Shown here piece after piece: positions 34,671 through 44,447 of a stretch of 64,000 nucleotides of DNA. The notes below the pieces were generated by a model. The model had not been told where the DNA came from. It saw only the letters and a list, made by a program, of their open reading frames with translations, and ran no database searches. The DNA is from Shewanella sp. VB17 (GTDB lineage: Bacteria; Pseudomonadota; Gammaproteobacteria; Enterobacterales; Shewanellaceae). The position numbers and the translations under genes are program-made. The stretch spans positions 3,162,001 to 3,226,000 of the forward strand of contig NZ_JABRVS010000001.1 in assembly GCF_013248905.1 (NCBI RefSeq), given 5' to 3'. Numbering within the stretch: the stretch's first letter is position 1; every line of letters starts with the position of its first letter.

Positions 34671-35429
34671 ATGTATAAAATCAGTCAAAGCATGAACTTA
34701 ATGGTTCTTTTTTGCCTTCTTATCCTCATCACAACAGATGCTGCCAGTCGAAAAATGACCTTTGCATTTATTGTCGATCCAAACACCAATATTCATGCTA
34801 AATGGACAGAGTTGATTTACATCGAGGCATTTTCTCGTCTTAATATCGATTTTGAATACGTCATTCTTCCCGCCATTAGGGCAAGCAGGATGTCTGATTT
34901 AGGGCGAGTAGATGGTGAAGGAGGAAGAGTGGTAAACTACGACGCAGAACACATCAATTTAATCCGTATCGCTGAGCCGATATTTGTGTCTAGTATCAGA
35001 GCTTATACACACAATTCATCAATTGAAATTCACTCTTGGAACGATATTAAAAACAGTCAATATAAAATAGAATATTACCGCGGTTCCCATCTTATCCATG
35101 ATAGGCTGACTCAATACGTCACACCAGACAGATTAAGTCATTCATCAAGTCCAAGTGAGTCACTGCGTAAATTACTGCGTGGTCGAATTGATATCTATAT
35201 CGAAACAGAGCAACTTCTTGCTGAACTATTAACCGCTCCTGAATTTGTTGGTGCTAATATCAAAATACTAAACCAGCTAGAAGACACTAGCATCTATGGT
35301 TACCTGCATAAAAATCACCATGAGCTTGCACCTAAATTGGCTCAAGTATTTCGTCGAATGAAAGCTGAAGGTATATTTGATCAGTATTTTATCAAAGCAA
35401 AACAGCTTATTGGCACTCATGAAGAATAA
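34671..35429 (+). CDS. Orphan periplasmic amino-acid-binding-like protein
   Basis: A 252-residue secreted protein with a signal peptide (LMVLFCLLILITTDAAS) and a type-2 periplasmic binding fold: TFAFIVDPNTNIHAKWTELIYIEAFSRLNIDFEYV, SWNDIKNSQYKIEYYRGS, LLRGRIDIYIETEQLLAELL. This resembles the extracellular solute-binding family 3, common as stand-alone sensors in Shewanella. No transporter lies next to it. The ligand is unknown; polar amino acids are the family's most frequent ligands. Confidence 0.82.
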   Translation: MYKISQSMNLMVLFCLLILITTDAASRKMTFAFIVDPNTNIHAKWTELIYIEAFSRLNIDFEYVILPAIRASRMSDLGRVDGEGGRVVNYDAEHINLIRIAEPIFVSSIRAYTHNSSIEIHSWNDIKNSQYKIEYYRGSHLIHDRLTQYVTPDRLSHSSSPSESLRKLLRGRIDIYIETEQLLAELLTAPEFVGANIKILNQLEDTSIYGYLHKNHHELAPKLAQVFRRMKAEGIFDQYFIKAKQLIGTHEE

Positions 35430-35512
35430 TACTCTTAATTCATTAATGTCTAACACTCGTAAATGAACACAAGCTGATAGACTAAATAAGCAAAAATATT
35501 TACTCATTTGAT

Positions 35513-35552
35513 AAAAAAACGCCAGTTAAGGTTACCTTACTCATCTTCTGGC
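35513..35552 (-). terminator. Terminator of the TIGR03503 gene
   Basis: On the minus strand GCCAG and CTGGC (35548-35552 and 35521-35525) form the base of a stem that encloses a smaller AAGG/CCTT hairpin, followed by GTTTTTTT. The stop codon of the TIGR03503 gene is inside the stem. Confidence 0.65.
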
Positions 35553-36847
35553 ATCGTCAAATCTATTTCATCTAATTCTACGCTAGTATCTTCTTGTGCT
35601 AATTTTTCACGCTCTAAACGCAATTGGGTTGCCGCTAATGCTTCTTTTAAATTGCTATACTTTCGCCAAATTAGCAAAGCTAAACTACCAAAGAAAAGTA
35701 AACTAATATTGACGGTAATAATCCAGAAAACAGCTTGTTCTTTCGCTTTCTTTTCTTCAATAGCCGCTTTTTTTGCAGCAACCGCTGCCAATTCTTCAGC
35801 TGAAGGTGGTGGCACCGGCGGCTCTATCAAATTAAAAAAGTGTTCGGGTAAAGTGAGGACAACTTCCCTCCCTGATACTAAGGTGCTCACTGCCGTCCCT
35901 TTTATACGATAACTACCAAAATCAGTCACCTTAGGCAAAGTTAATTCGGTTTCAGCTTCTGACAACCCCCGGATGACTAAGGGTAACTGTAAACCCGCTG
36001 GACCCACTAATTCAAGATCTAAATAGGTTTCGTTTAACACAACATGATCTAATTTAGCTTGTATCAATAATGTCCAAGGCTCATGAAGAGGATCGTCTGG
36101 TTCAATAACGGCAATATCAATTGGCATGGGGGATAAAACAAATGGATAAGTCACTTCACGCTCAAAGACATCATTATCTGCCTTCACAGATAAATGATAC
36201 TGACCCCAAGGATGGTTAAGCGTTATTGTACTGGTAAATACGCCATCATCAGGGCGTTCATCTAAACCTTCACCGTTATCTTTATACGTGCCAACCACTC
36301 GAGTTCCTGCGGTAAAATTTTCATCTCCAGCTTGATGACCACTGGTAAATTTTGCCGTCCAATTAAAAAGATAATCTAACCCTGGCATTCTGAGTCTTTG
36401 TTTGTCAGCTAACAAGTGAGCGGTGACTTTTAACCGCTCACCTTGATAAAGAGGTTGGGGCAACTCTTCCACCCATATCCCTAATTCAGACACTTTTTTA
36501 ATGATCGAACCTTCAACAACATGACCAATCAGCTGCCAAGGGCCGGGTAAAGGATCGTTAATGGTAATAATATCACCGCTCAATCCGTCTATCCATACGA
36601 CATTGTCAGGATGACGTTTTGAAAATAACTTACTTCCATCTGGTAATACAATGATCACGGCACCACTGCCAAACTGACGTTGTACAATTAACGTCATACT
36701 GTCAACCAGATGATCGATTCGAAAACGATTCTTTAATTCACCTGCCTGTTGCGCAGGCACAATATCTGCTAACACGAGCCCGCTATAAGATAGAGCAGTC
36801 ACAATAATGAAGCCACATAAGTGGTAACTAAACTTAAAAAATATCAT
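35537..36847 (-). CDS. TIGR03503-family envelope protein
   Basis: A 436-residue protein with an N-terminal signal peptide, a large beta-rich periplasmic part and one C-terminal membrane helix (FWIITVNISLLFFGSLALLIW) followed by an acidic cytoplasmic tail. The periplasmic part includes DSMTLIVQRQFGSGAVIIVLPDGSKLF and GTYKDNGEGLDERPDDGVFT, seen in the TIGR03503 family of Shewanella, Vibrio and Pseudoalteromonas. The function is unknown; the layout resembles von-Willebrand-like or surface-remodelling membrane proteins. It lies 10 bases after dnaQ, so both are probably one transcript. Confidence 0.85.
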   Translation of the reverse strand: MIFFKFSYHLCGFIIVTALSYSGLVLADIVPAQQAGELKNRFRIDHLVDSMTLIVQRQFGSGAVIIVLPDGSKLFSKRHPDNVVWIDGLSGDIITINDPLPGPWQLIGHVVEGSIIKKVSELGIWVEELPQPLYQGERLKVTAHLLADKQRLRMPGLDYLFNWTAKFTSGHQAGDENFTAGTRVVGTYKDNGEGLDERPDDGVFTSTITLNHPWGQYHLSVKADNDVFEREVTYPFVLSPMPIDIAVIEPDDPLHEPWTLLIQAKLDHVVLNETYLDLELVGPAGLQLPLVIRGLSEAETELTLPKVTDFGSYRIKGTAVSTLVSGREVVLTLPEHFFNLIEPPVPPPSAEELAAVAAKKAAIEEKKAKEQAVFWIITVNISLLFFGSLALLIWRKYSNLKEALAATQLRLEREKLAQEDTSVELDEIDLTMPEDE

Positions 36848-36857
36848 AAGGTGACGT

Positions 36858-37586
36858 TTATCCTCGCCAAATACACTGTCCTGATTTTGCCACTAAATCT
36901 AATCTTTCTTCATGCTTAATTAATTCATCGGCCGTTGCGCCGATCACTTTAAGTTTACCGCGATTTTTACTTAAACGTATGATCCCTCCAGCCTCACTTC
37001 CCTCTTTTTCATTTGAGAGATTAAACTTAGTCTGCCCACCTGTCATCATCAGGTAAACATCTGCCAATATCTCAGCATCAAGTAAAGCGCCATGGAGGTC
37101 TCGACGAGAATTATCGATACCATATCGTTTACATAACGCATCGAGATTATTTTTCTGACCTGGATGTAAATACTTGGCGATAGCCAATGTATCTAAAATA
37201 GAGCAGATGTCAGCAGTCTTAGGTCCACTTGGCCTAAGCAGTGAAAACTCATGGTCCATAAAACTAACGTCGAAATTAGCATTGTGAGCCACCACTTCAG
37301 CACCATCAATAAAATCAATAAAATGATGTGATATTTCAGCAAATTTAGGTTTATCAGCAACGAACTCATTCGTAATACCGTGCACTTCAATTGCTTCAGC
37401 ATCAATGAGTTGCTGGGGATTGATATATTCGTGATAATGCCGCCCAGTTAATCGTCTATCGATCACCTCAACACAACCAATTTCAATAATACGGTGACCC
37501 AGATAAATAGCACCCACGCCTTGATTCATGCCTGTGGTTTCGGTATCGAGAATGATTTGACGTTTTGCACTTGATACAATATTCAT
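36858..37586 (-). CDS. dnaQ: DNA polymerase III epsilon subunit (proofreading exonuclease)
   Basis: The 3'-5' exonuclease of the replicative polymerase, 242 residues. Exo I is LDTETTG with Asp14 and Glu16, Exo II is HNANFDVSFMDHE, and Exo III is the RRDLHGALLDAEILADVYL segment with the catalytic His and Asp. The C-terminal segment with the polymerase alpha contact is present. It is divergent from rnhA, as in E. coli and Vibrio. A gap of about 65 bases holds the promoters of both. Confidence 0.95.
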   Translation of the reverse strand: MNIVSSAKRQIILDTETTGMNQGVGAIYLGHRIIEIGCVEVIDRRLTGRHYHEYINPQQLIDAEAIEVHGITNEFVADKPKFAEISHHFIDFIDGAEVVAHNANFDVSFMDHEFSLLRPSGPKTADICSILDTLAIAKYLHPGQKNNLDALCKRYGIDNSRRDLHGALLDAEILADVYLMMTGGQTKFNLSNEKEGSEAGGIIRLSKNRGKLKVIGATADELIKHEERLDLVAKSGQCIWRG

Positions 37587-37652
37587 AAGATTAATAGCAC
37601 TTAATAAGTTTTTGGGTATACTCGCCCCATGATTTGACTATGGTAACACTTG

Positions 37653-38129
37653 ATGACCGTTATGAAACAGCTCTCTATATTTACCGATGGTTCCTGTCTA
37701 GGCAACCCCGGTCCTGGCGGCTACGGTGTAGTAATGAAATACAATGCCCACACTAAGGAGCTATCCGATGGTTTTTTATTAACAACAAACAATCGTATGG
37801 AACTCCTCGCGCCGATTATCGCTCTAGAAGCCTTAAAAGTTCCTTGTAACATCGTACTAACGAGTGATAGTCAGTATATGAAACAAGGGATCACTCAATG
37901 GATCCATGGCTGGAAAAGAAAAAATTGGATGACTTCGACAAAACAGCCAGTTAAAAATGTCGACCTATGGAAAAGACTCGATATTGCATCTCAACCACAC
38001 AAGATAGATTGGCGCTGGGTAAAAGGCCATAGTGGTCATACAGAAAATGAACGCTGTGACATCTTAGCCAGAACAGCAGCAGAAGCTAAACCAAGCCAAA
38101 AAGATCTCGGTTACCAGCCTAATAATTGA
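37653..38129 (+). CDS. rnhA: Ribonuclease HI
   Basis: Ribonuclease HI removes RNA from RNA-DNA hybrids. It is 158 residues from the ATG at 37653, the same length as in Shewanella relatives; a Met three codons later is also possible. The catalytic residues are visible in IFTDGSCLGNPG, NNRMELLA, LTSDSQYM and ERCDILARTAA. No clear Shine-Dalgarno sequence is present, so initiation may rely on a weak site. It is divergent from dnaQ and convergent with the LysR gene. Confidence 0.95.
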   Translation: MTVMKQLSIFTDGSCLGNPGPGGYGVVMKYNAHTKELSDGFLLTTNNRMELLAPIIALEALKVPCNIVLTSDSQYMKQGITQWIHGWKRKNWMTSTKQPVKNVDLWKRLDIASQPHKIDWRWVKGHSGHTENERCDILARTAAEAKPSQKDLGYQPNN

Positions 38130-38164
38130 ACTACCTAGACTGCATTAAGAAGACTATCTGTGTT

Positions 38165-39058
38165 TTACTCCACATTAAAAAGATGGCTACAAAAATCAAC
38201 AAATCCATCACAAAGTGATGTTGATTTGCGACTTTTATGGTGAATACGATAAAATTGCCTTTCAAGAAATAAGCCTTCAACTTCAATAATACCTACCTCT
38301 TTACGGCTCACTTCTTTCGCTAACGTGAGCTCAGATAACACCGCTAAGCCCGCCCCTTGTTTAACGGCTTGTTTAATGGCCTCTGGGGTGCGAAATATAT
38401 ATCGCTCGACGGGTTGCATATCCAGTGCATTAGCCGCATTGATAAAATGTTCACGTGTACCAGAGCCTTCCTCTCGCATGACCCAAAACTGCCCTTGTAG
38501 TGCCTTAGGCGATACGTGTTGACCAGCAAGAGGGTGCGCTGGATGACAGAAGATAAGCAATCTATCTTTGTGCCACGCTTCAACTTTGACGCGGCCATCT
38601 AAACATTGGCCTTCAATAAAGCCAATCTCGCTTCTAAATTCAACAATTGATTTAATCACCGCTTGAGTATTATCAATATCTAAGTCCACTTGCACACGAG
38701 TATGTTGCTGGCAAAATGCAACTGCACTTTTCGCTAACATAAAATTACCTATCGTGGAACTGGCACTGACATTCAAAGTGCCACTGAATTCTGCATCAGG
38801 AGATAAAAATAAACATTCTATCTGATCAAATTTCTGTAAAGCCTCAGTCGCAAGGGGCAAAAGTAAACTGCCTTGCGAATTTAATCTAAGTCTATTTCCT
38901 ACTCTTTCAAACAAACGTGCATCCAGTTGCTTTTCAAGTTCAGCTAATGCCATAGACGTTGCGGGTGCAGACAAATTGACCATTTCAGCGGCTCGTGCTA
39001 CTTGTCCACTGCGCGCCACAGCCTCAAAAATAGTCAGTTGTTTTAGTGTAATTCTCAT
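38165..39058 (-). CDS. LysR-family transcriptional regulator
   Basis: A 297-residue LysR protein with the N-terminal winged helix (LKQLTIFEAVARSGQVARAAEMVNLSAPATSMALAELEKQL) and a periplasmic-binding-like effector domain. It resembles the YeiE/CysB-like group, but the effector is not evident. A metabolic or sulfur-linked target is possible. It lies between rnhA and the methyltransferase gene, where E. coli has nothing comparable. Confidence 0.9.
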   Translation of the reverse strand: MRITLKQLTIFEAVARSGQVARAAEMVNLSAPATSMALAELEKQLDARLFERVGNRLRLNSQGSLLLPLATEALQKFDQIECLFLSPDAEFSGTLNVSASSTIGNFMLAKSAVAFCQQHTRVQVDLDIDNTQAVIKSIVEFRSEIGFIEGQCLDGRVKVEAWHKDRLLIFCHPAHPLAGQHVSPKALQGQFWVMREEGSGTREHFINAANALDMQPVERYIFRTPEAIKQAVKQGAGLAVLSELTLAKEVSRKEVGIIEVEGLFLERQFYRIHHKSRKSTSLCDGFVDFCSHLFNVE

Positions 39059-39122
39059 CTGCTTCTAATATATGTTAATAGGTAAAAAAGCGGTAAAAAA
39101 TAATTATTCGCTTCTATTTAGC

Positions 39123-39869
39123 CTATGGTTTATCGGTTTTATGCTCTGCATTAAAATGCTCATTTCTACCCGCGCTCGGTGCTGTAGCCCATTGAGCTTG
39201 CCTCACCTTGCGCTTTTCATGAATTGGCGTCAAAGGGATCTCAAGTTTTCGAGCAACAATCAGATACAAGCTACCGCTACTGGGTAACCATGCTTGCAAA
39301 GCATCTTGCCATATACTGTTTTCTTTTAAATCTCTTAATAAATGATGATAAAGAAAACGCTCATCAGAAATCACTTGATAACCTAATACGCCTAGCCAAT
39401 CTTTCACCCGTGAAGGCATAAAAAAACGTCCACTCCAAGGTAATTTTTGTTGATATCTAGGCAGTAACTTCCCCATAAATGCAGGACTTAACGGATTAAA
39501 CCCTATAATAAAAAGATAACCACCAGAAATTAATACTCTATCTGTTTCTCGTAGTAATTTATAAGGATCTGTTTCAAATTCCAATAGCATGCTCATCACC
39601 ACTGCATCGATAACCCCATTTTGGATCGGCAATGCCGTAAAATCAGCTCTCAATGAAGCACTATCACCATCAAACAAAGAAAATCGGCGGGCCACAGGCA
39701 GCTCTGGCATCTTAAGATCAGCACTTAATTCACCTAAACTGAGCATATGATAACCAAATACTTTGGGCCACCAAGGCATTAAAATCTGTTCGACTAAGCG
39801 CTTAATCTGCTCTCCATTAGGGAGTTGTGACCAAGATGTCAGCGATAAGTGTATTGTATTTTCCGGCAT
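39123..39869 (-). CDS. SAM-dependent methyltransferase of the YafS type
   Basis: A 248-residue class I methyltransferase-like protein. The core is FTALPIQNGVIDAVVMSMLLEFETDPYKLLRETDRVLISGGYLFIIGFNPLSP, typical of the post-SAM part of the fold. The SAM-binding glycine-rich loop is weak (SLFDGDSAS), as in YafS of E. coli, whose activity is unknown. In E. coli yafS also lies next to rnhA and gloB, so this is conserved synteny. It is divergent from gloB. Confidence 0.85.
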   Translation of the reverse strand: MPENTIHLSLTSWSQLPNGEQIKRLVEQILMPWWPKVFGYHMLSLGELSADLKMPELPVARRFSLFDGDSASLRADFTALPIQNGVIDAVVMSMLLEFETDPYKLLRETDRVLISGGYLFIIGFNPLSPAFMGKLLPRYQQKLPWSGRFFMPSRVKDWLGVLGYQVISDERFLYHHLLRDLKENSIWQDALQAWLPSSGSLYLIVARKLEIPLTPIHEKRKVRQAQWATAPSAGRNEHFNAEHKTDKP

Positions 39870-40070
39870 AGCTACTCCCTAAAACAAACACTCATTGGTT
39901 GAAGTAAAATCAGTATAACCTGTAATAATCAATAGACGTTATAATGGCAGTATCGACATAAGTCTAGATAAAGCGCTGTACAAGCAATAGCGTCGAAAAG
40001 TAAACTAATAATGTACACACGTTATCACAACATTCGTCCTATCAAGGGGAATTTTAATTTGGAAACAAAT

Positions 40071-40862
40071 ATGTCTGCGACTTCAATGTTAACCGTTACC
40101 CCAATCCAGGCATTTGTTGATAACTATATTTGGGTTATTTCCTTACCGACTTCGCCTTTAGTCTATGTGGTCGACCCTGGTGATGCTGATGTTGTCATTC
40201 ACTATCTTCAAACTCATCAACTGACACTAGCAGGTATATTAATCACTCATCATCATCATGACCACACTGGAGGGATCAAGAGACTCATAGAGTACAGCAC
40301 TACCATGCTGGATATTTTTGGACCATCACGTGAGAATATAGCCCATATAAACCAACCCATTACAGATCAAAAACAAATATTGTTACCAGCATTAGGCGTC
40401 ACGGCTTCTATTTTTTATTTACCCGGCCATACCTTAGGACATATTGCCTATCATATACAAGATGAGTTGTTCTGCGGTGATACCTTATTCAGCGGAGGTT
40501 GTGGACGCTTGTTTGAAGGCAGCGCAAGTCAACTTTACCACTCACTGCAATGCTTAGCTAATTTAGATCCTAAAACACGTGTTTACTGCGCCCATGAATA
40601 CACCTTATCCAACCTAAAATTTGCAATGGATGTGGAACCTAACAACCCAGATTTAGCTCATTATCATGCTCATTGCCATCGTATTCGTGCCAACGATCAA
40701 GCCACTTTACCTTCAAGTATCGAAATTGAACAAGACATAAATCCTTTCTTACGTTGTCATAAACTTGAGGTTATCACTTCAGTTAATCAACATTTCAATC
40801 AAGACTCATCAGATGTAATAACAACTTTTGGGCTTCTCAGGCAATGGAAAGACAAGGCTTAG
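40071..40862 (+). CDS. gloB: Hydroxyacylglutathione hydrolase (glyoxalase II)
   Basis: Second enzyme of methylglyoxal detoxification; hydrolyses S-lactoylglutathione. The metal motif THHHHDHTGG is at residues 59-68, and the further ligands CGDTLF and YCAHEYTLSNLKFA are present. I start at the ATG at 40071 (263 residues), with a GGAAA site ahead; 20 more residues at the N-terminus have no match in the family. The gene is followed by mltD, as in E. coli. Confidence 0.93.
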   Translation: MSATSMLTVTPIQAFVDNYIWVISLPTSPLVYVVDPGDADVVIHYLQTHQLTLAGILITHHHHDHTGGIKRLIEYSTTMLDIFGPSRENIAHINQPITDQKQILLPALGVTASIFYLPGHTLGHIAYHIQDELFCGDTLFSGGCGRLFEGSASQLYHSLQCLANLDPKTRVYCAHEYTLSNLKFAMDVEPNNPDLAHYHAHCHRIRANDQATLPSSIEIEQDINPFLRCHKLEVITSVNQHFNQDSSDVITTFGLLRQWKDKA

Positions 40863-40951
40863 AAAATAAATTACAATGTCGTGCTAATTAAGCCCTTTTT
40901 TTATCTATACTCCTAAAGGTAAAGGGGCGACATTGAGGAATTTCTTTTTAA

Positions 40952-42496
40952 ATGCGCATACACACATTTTTCATAGCAGGAGGCCTTGCCCTGCTATCAG
41001 GTTGTCAGTCATTAACTCAAACCACTACAGATTTGAGTACACCAAGTAAAAAACCAGTGCAACCTGCCATATCCTTAACCAAAGTAGCACAAACTTCGAC
41101 GTTAAAAGCGGTTGAAGTTAACGATGTTTGGCAACGAATACGCTTAGGTCTACACTTTCCAATTCCAGATCAAAAACTCGTTAATCAGTATCGTCAGTGG
41201 TATATCAAACACCCTCAACACCTCGAACGAGTATCACAAAGAGCTGAGCCATTTCTGTATATGATTGTAGAGGAAATTGAAAAACGTGATCTGCCAATAG
41301 AATTGGCTTTGCTGCCCATCGTCGAGAGTGCGTTCGACCCTTTTGCCTACTCCCATGGCGCAGCTTCTGGTCTATGGCAATTTACAGCCCCGATGGCCAA
41401 ATATTTTGGTCTTAAGATGAATTGGTGGTATGACGGTCGTCGAGATGTCCCTGCTGCAACCGTCGCAGCTCTGGATATGCTCGAATACCTTTACAAGAAG
41501 ACTAACGGTAATTGGCTCTACGCAATGGCGGCATATAATACGGGTGAAGGCCGTGTACTTAATGCCATTAATAACAATAAAAAACAAGGTAAAGGGACCG
41601 ATTTTTGGTCATTAGATCTCCCAACAGAAACCGAACGATACGTTCCTCAGATGTTAGCATTGGCCGATGTGATTAAACATGCGGATAAGTATGGTATCAA
41701 GCTCATGCCGATCAAGAATAAACCTTTAATTCAAGTCGTGGATATTGGTGGTCAAATTGACTTAGCTTTAGCCGCGGAATTGGCAAACATGACCACATCA
41801 GAACTGCATAAACTCAACCCTGGTTATAACCGCTGGTCAACAGCACCTAATGGCCCACATAATCTAGTGCTTCCGGTAAACAAAGCCTCAGAATTTGCCC
41901 TAGCGCTTAGCAACACACCCTCGGATGAAAGATTAAACTGGGAAAGATATAAAATAAAATCCGGGGACAGCTTAGGGCTTATTGCCCAGCGTTATCACAC
42001 TAGCGTTTCCGCGCTACGTGTCGTCAATGACATCCCAGACAATACTATCGTGATAGGTAAACACCTACTGATCCCTGTTGCGGCTAAGAGCCCAGAACAA
42101 TATGCTTATTCTACAACTCAGAGAAAACTCTTAAAGCAAAAAAATAAACAGGGAAATAAGGTTAATTATACGGTAAAATCTGGTGATTCAATCTGGGAAA
42201 TAGCCAAGCGTTATAAAGTCTCAACCTCCCAACTTGCCAGTTGGAACAATATGTCGTCCACAGACATACTGAACATAGGGACGCGCCTTACTATATGGAT
42301 TAATACCAAATCTTCTGCATTGACTCGTACCGTCAATTACACCGTCAAACAAGGTGATTCTTTGGCACGTATAGCGACGAAATTTAAAATAAGTGTAACG
42401 GATCTTGTCCGTTGGAATGCCTTAGAGAAAAGTAAATATATCCAACCAGGGCAAACACTTAAACTCTTTGTAGATATGAACAATGTTAGAGCATAA
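40952..42496 (+). CDS. mltD: Membrane-bound lytic murein transglycosylase D with three LysM domains
   Basis: A 514-residue outer-membrane lipoprotein that cleaves peptidoglycan glycan strands to 1,6-anhydro products. The signal ends in a lipobox (LLSGC, Cys18). The transglycosylase domain has the catalytic Glu125 in PIVESAFDP and then YSHGAASGLWQF and AAYNTGEGRV. Three LysM repeats start near residues 333, 404 and 462. E. coli MltD has two, so the third is an extension. A terminator follows. Confidence 0.95.
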   Translation: MRIHTFFIAGGLALLSGCQSLTQTTTDLSTPSKKPVQPAISLTKVAQTSTLKAVEVNDVWQRIRLGLHFPIPDQKLVNQYRQWYIKHPQHLERVSQRAEPFLYMIVEEIEKRDLPIELALLPIVESAFDPFAYSHGAASGLWQFTAPMAKYFGLKMNWWYDGRRDVPAATVAALDMLEYLYKKTNGNWLYAMAAYNTGEGRVLNAINNNKKQGKGTDFWSLDLPTETERYVPQMLALADVIKHADKYGIKLMPIKNKPLIQVVDIGGQIDLALAAELANMTTSELHKLNPGYNRWSTAPNGPHNLVLPVNKASEFALALSNTPSDERLNWERYKIKSGDSLGLIAQRYHTSVSALRVVNDIPDNTIVIGKHLLIPVAAKSPEQYAYSTTQRKLLKQKNKQGNKVNYTVKSGDSIWEIAKRYKVSTSQLASWNNMSSTDILNIGTRLTIWINTKSSALTRTVNYTVKQGDSLARIATKFKISVTDLVRWNALEKSKYIQPGQTLKLFVDMNNVRA

Positions 42497-42531
42497 ACAT
42501 TATAAAGCACTGCATACTCTATAATAATAAC

Positions 42532-42570
42532 GCCTATGTACGTCAATATCATACATAGGCTTTTATTTAT
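42532..42570 (+). terminator. Terminator after mltD
   Basis: GCCTATGTA (42532-42540) pairs with TACATAGGC (42552-42560), followed by TTTTATTTAT. It lies 36 bases after the mltD stop. Confidence 0.85.
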
Positions 42571-42620
42571 AATGATGTATTACAAGTCAGTCATCGACTA
42601 ATATAACCAGATCCCTTTTA

Positions 42621-44447
42621 TTAAAAGGCACCAAATTTCTTCAAAATACTGTCTTTTAACTTATCTTTTACTTTGTCTGTTTCTTGTTTCAACTTAACAT
42701 CGAACAAAGCTTTAGTATCTAATGTAAATTTAGGATCAGAAAAACTTCCTTTTATAGCAAAAGGAATGGCAACACCAGTGAGCGCATCAGGCTTTCCACC
42801 TCCTTGTCCCTCAAGAGAGCCGACAACCGATGTTGTTAATGAATAATTTAATGCCTCTGTAATAATATTGGCCGTTCCAGCTCCTTCAAGCCGGATCAAA
42901 GGTGAAGCCATTAATAGATCAGGATTAGTAGCAACGCCCTTAACCACTGAGAATGAACCTGTCAGGCTGGTAAAATCTGTTTTTTGATCAGGCGTTGAAC
43001 CGGAAGATAAGTCACCACTGAGTTTCGCTTTAGCATCGCGGATCATTTGTGGAATATTCACACCATAAAGTGCGCCGTCAGCAATTTCGAATTTTCCTTT
43101 CGCTGCTAGATTTTTCTTCAGATTATCAGTAGTCAGACTTCGCCCCTTACCCTTAACACTAAAATTTGCCGTTCCAGCCAACAGCTCTACACCTGCAGCA
43201 TCTTTCAATAGTTCAAGGATCTGTACGCCTTGCACCGATTTATCGAAATGATAGCTAGGCACCTTTTGGCGTCCATCAAGTCGAGCACTTGCGGTTAATT
43301 TTCCCTTATAAAGATCAGCATTTAGCTGCTCCAATGTTAATACGCCGTCACTAAGGTTGGCTTTCATCAACCAATGACTCGTGAGTATATTCGCCAATTT
43401 TATTGACTTGGCAGTTAATGCTAAATTGAAATTCACTAATTTCAATGCCGATAAATCAGGTTCTTCATTTGAGCTAACCTTAACGGTGGCAGTTTTCTCT
43501 TTTGATGCTTTTTCTGCGGGCATCAATGTATCCAAATTAATATCCCCCAGATCAAGCTTACCTTTAATCGTCGGAACCTTTAGTCCATAAGCGATGTTCA
43601 CTTCTCCAGAGCCTTCAATATCAGCCATTGTCAATTCATTGAGCGTCAGTTGGAGTTGCTTCTTATCCAAAAATATCTCAATTTGAGTGAGTAACTGGCT
43701 ATTTAATTGCTTATTAGGAATAGTTTCGCCCATGACAGAATTTTCGATTTTAAAATCTTTTAACTGAAGCGACAGTAAAGAATCTGCAACCTTGATCATC
43801 CCCTCACCTTGACTTGTTAACTTAATATCAGGAAGTTCAGCGCTTAATTGATAAACAAAGGGAGCAAATTCTCCCAAACCAAACTTCCCTAAAGTGAATT
43901 TATCTAACATGAACACTTGCTCTGTGCCAGCGATTTCATCTGACATACTCACTCTCGTGTTGGTTATCGCTATTCCACCAATATCTAAACTTGATAACGA
44001 CACTCCGCCGCTTTCTACTGAGGTCTCTGTTAGTTCAGGTTCAGGTTTACTTTCTCCTCCGTCTAAACCATCAAAACTGGTTTGTCCATTTTGACGAGTT
44101 TCCAACTGAACTGTCAGTCCATCTAAATTAAGTTGAGCAATTTCAACTTTTTGGCTAAATAAAGGTATTAGGGCAACCTCGGCAATAATCTTATTTACTT
44201 TGAGCATAGAAGCTGCTTTAAAGCCTTCTGGATTTGAAAGAGATATGTTGGATAACTCAATGCCGATTGCAGGAAAAAACGTCCATGTTAAATCATCTTC
44301 AATCACCAAATTTCGACCGGTTTTATCCTTAACAGCATCGACTAACTCAGGCTTAAAGTCATTGGGGTCAAAAATAAGCATCAGATAGCCAGCTAATGAG
44401 GTAAAAGAGAGTACTAATACGATAAAAAACCATTTCAACATTTTCAT
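42621..44447 (-). CDS. AsmA-family envelope protein
   Basis: A 608-residue protein with an N-terminal membrane helix and a large beta-rich domain facing the periplasm. The AsmA N-terminal pattern (DFKPELVDAVKDKTGRNLVIEDDLTWTFFPAIGIELSNISLSNPEGF) and the C-terminal AsmA region (AKGKFEIADGALYGVNIPQMIRDAKAKL) are clear. AsmA-like proteins are thought to help transport phospholipids to the outer membrane. A GGGA site precedes the ATG; a longer palindrome lies farther upstream at 44562-44582. Confidence 0.92.
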   Translation of the reverse strand: MKMLKWFFIVLVLSFTSLAGYLMLIFDPNDFKPELVDAVKDKTGRNLVIEDDLTWTFFPAIGIELSNISLSNPEGFKAASMLKVNKIIAEVALIPLFSQKVEIAQLNLDGLTVQLETRQNGQTSFDGLDGGESKPEPELTETSVESGGVSLSSLDIGGIAITNTRVSMSDEIAGTEQVFMLDKFTLGKFGLGEFAPFVYQLSAELPDIKLTSQGEGMIKVADSLLSLQLKDFKIENSVMGETIPNKQLNSQLLTQIEIFLDKKQLQLTLNELTMADIEGSGEVNIAYGLKVPTIKGKLDLGDINLDTLMPAEKASKEKTATVKVSSNEEPDLSALKLVNFNLALTAKSIKLANILTSHWLMKANLSDGVLTLEQLNADLYKGKLTASARLDGRQKVPSYHFDKSVQGVQILELLKDAAGVELLAGTANFSVKGKGRSLTTDNLKKNLAAKGKFEIADGALYGVNIPQMIRDAKAKLSGDLSSGSTPDQKTDFTSLTGSFSVVKGVATNPDLLMASPLIRLEGAGTANIITEALNYSLTTSVVGSLEGQGGGKPDALTGVAIPFAIKGSFSDPKFTLDTKALFDVKLKQETDKVKDKLKDSILKKFGAF

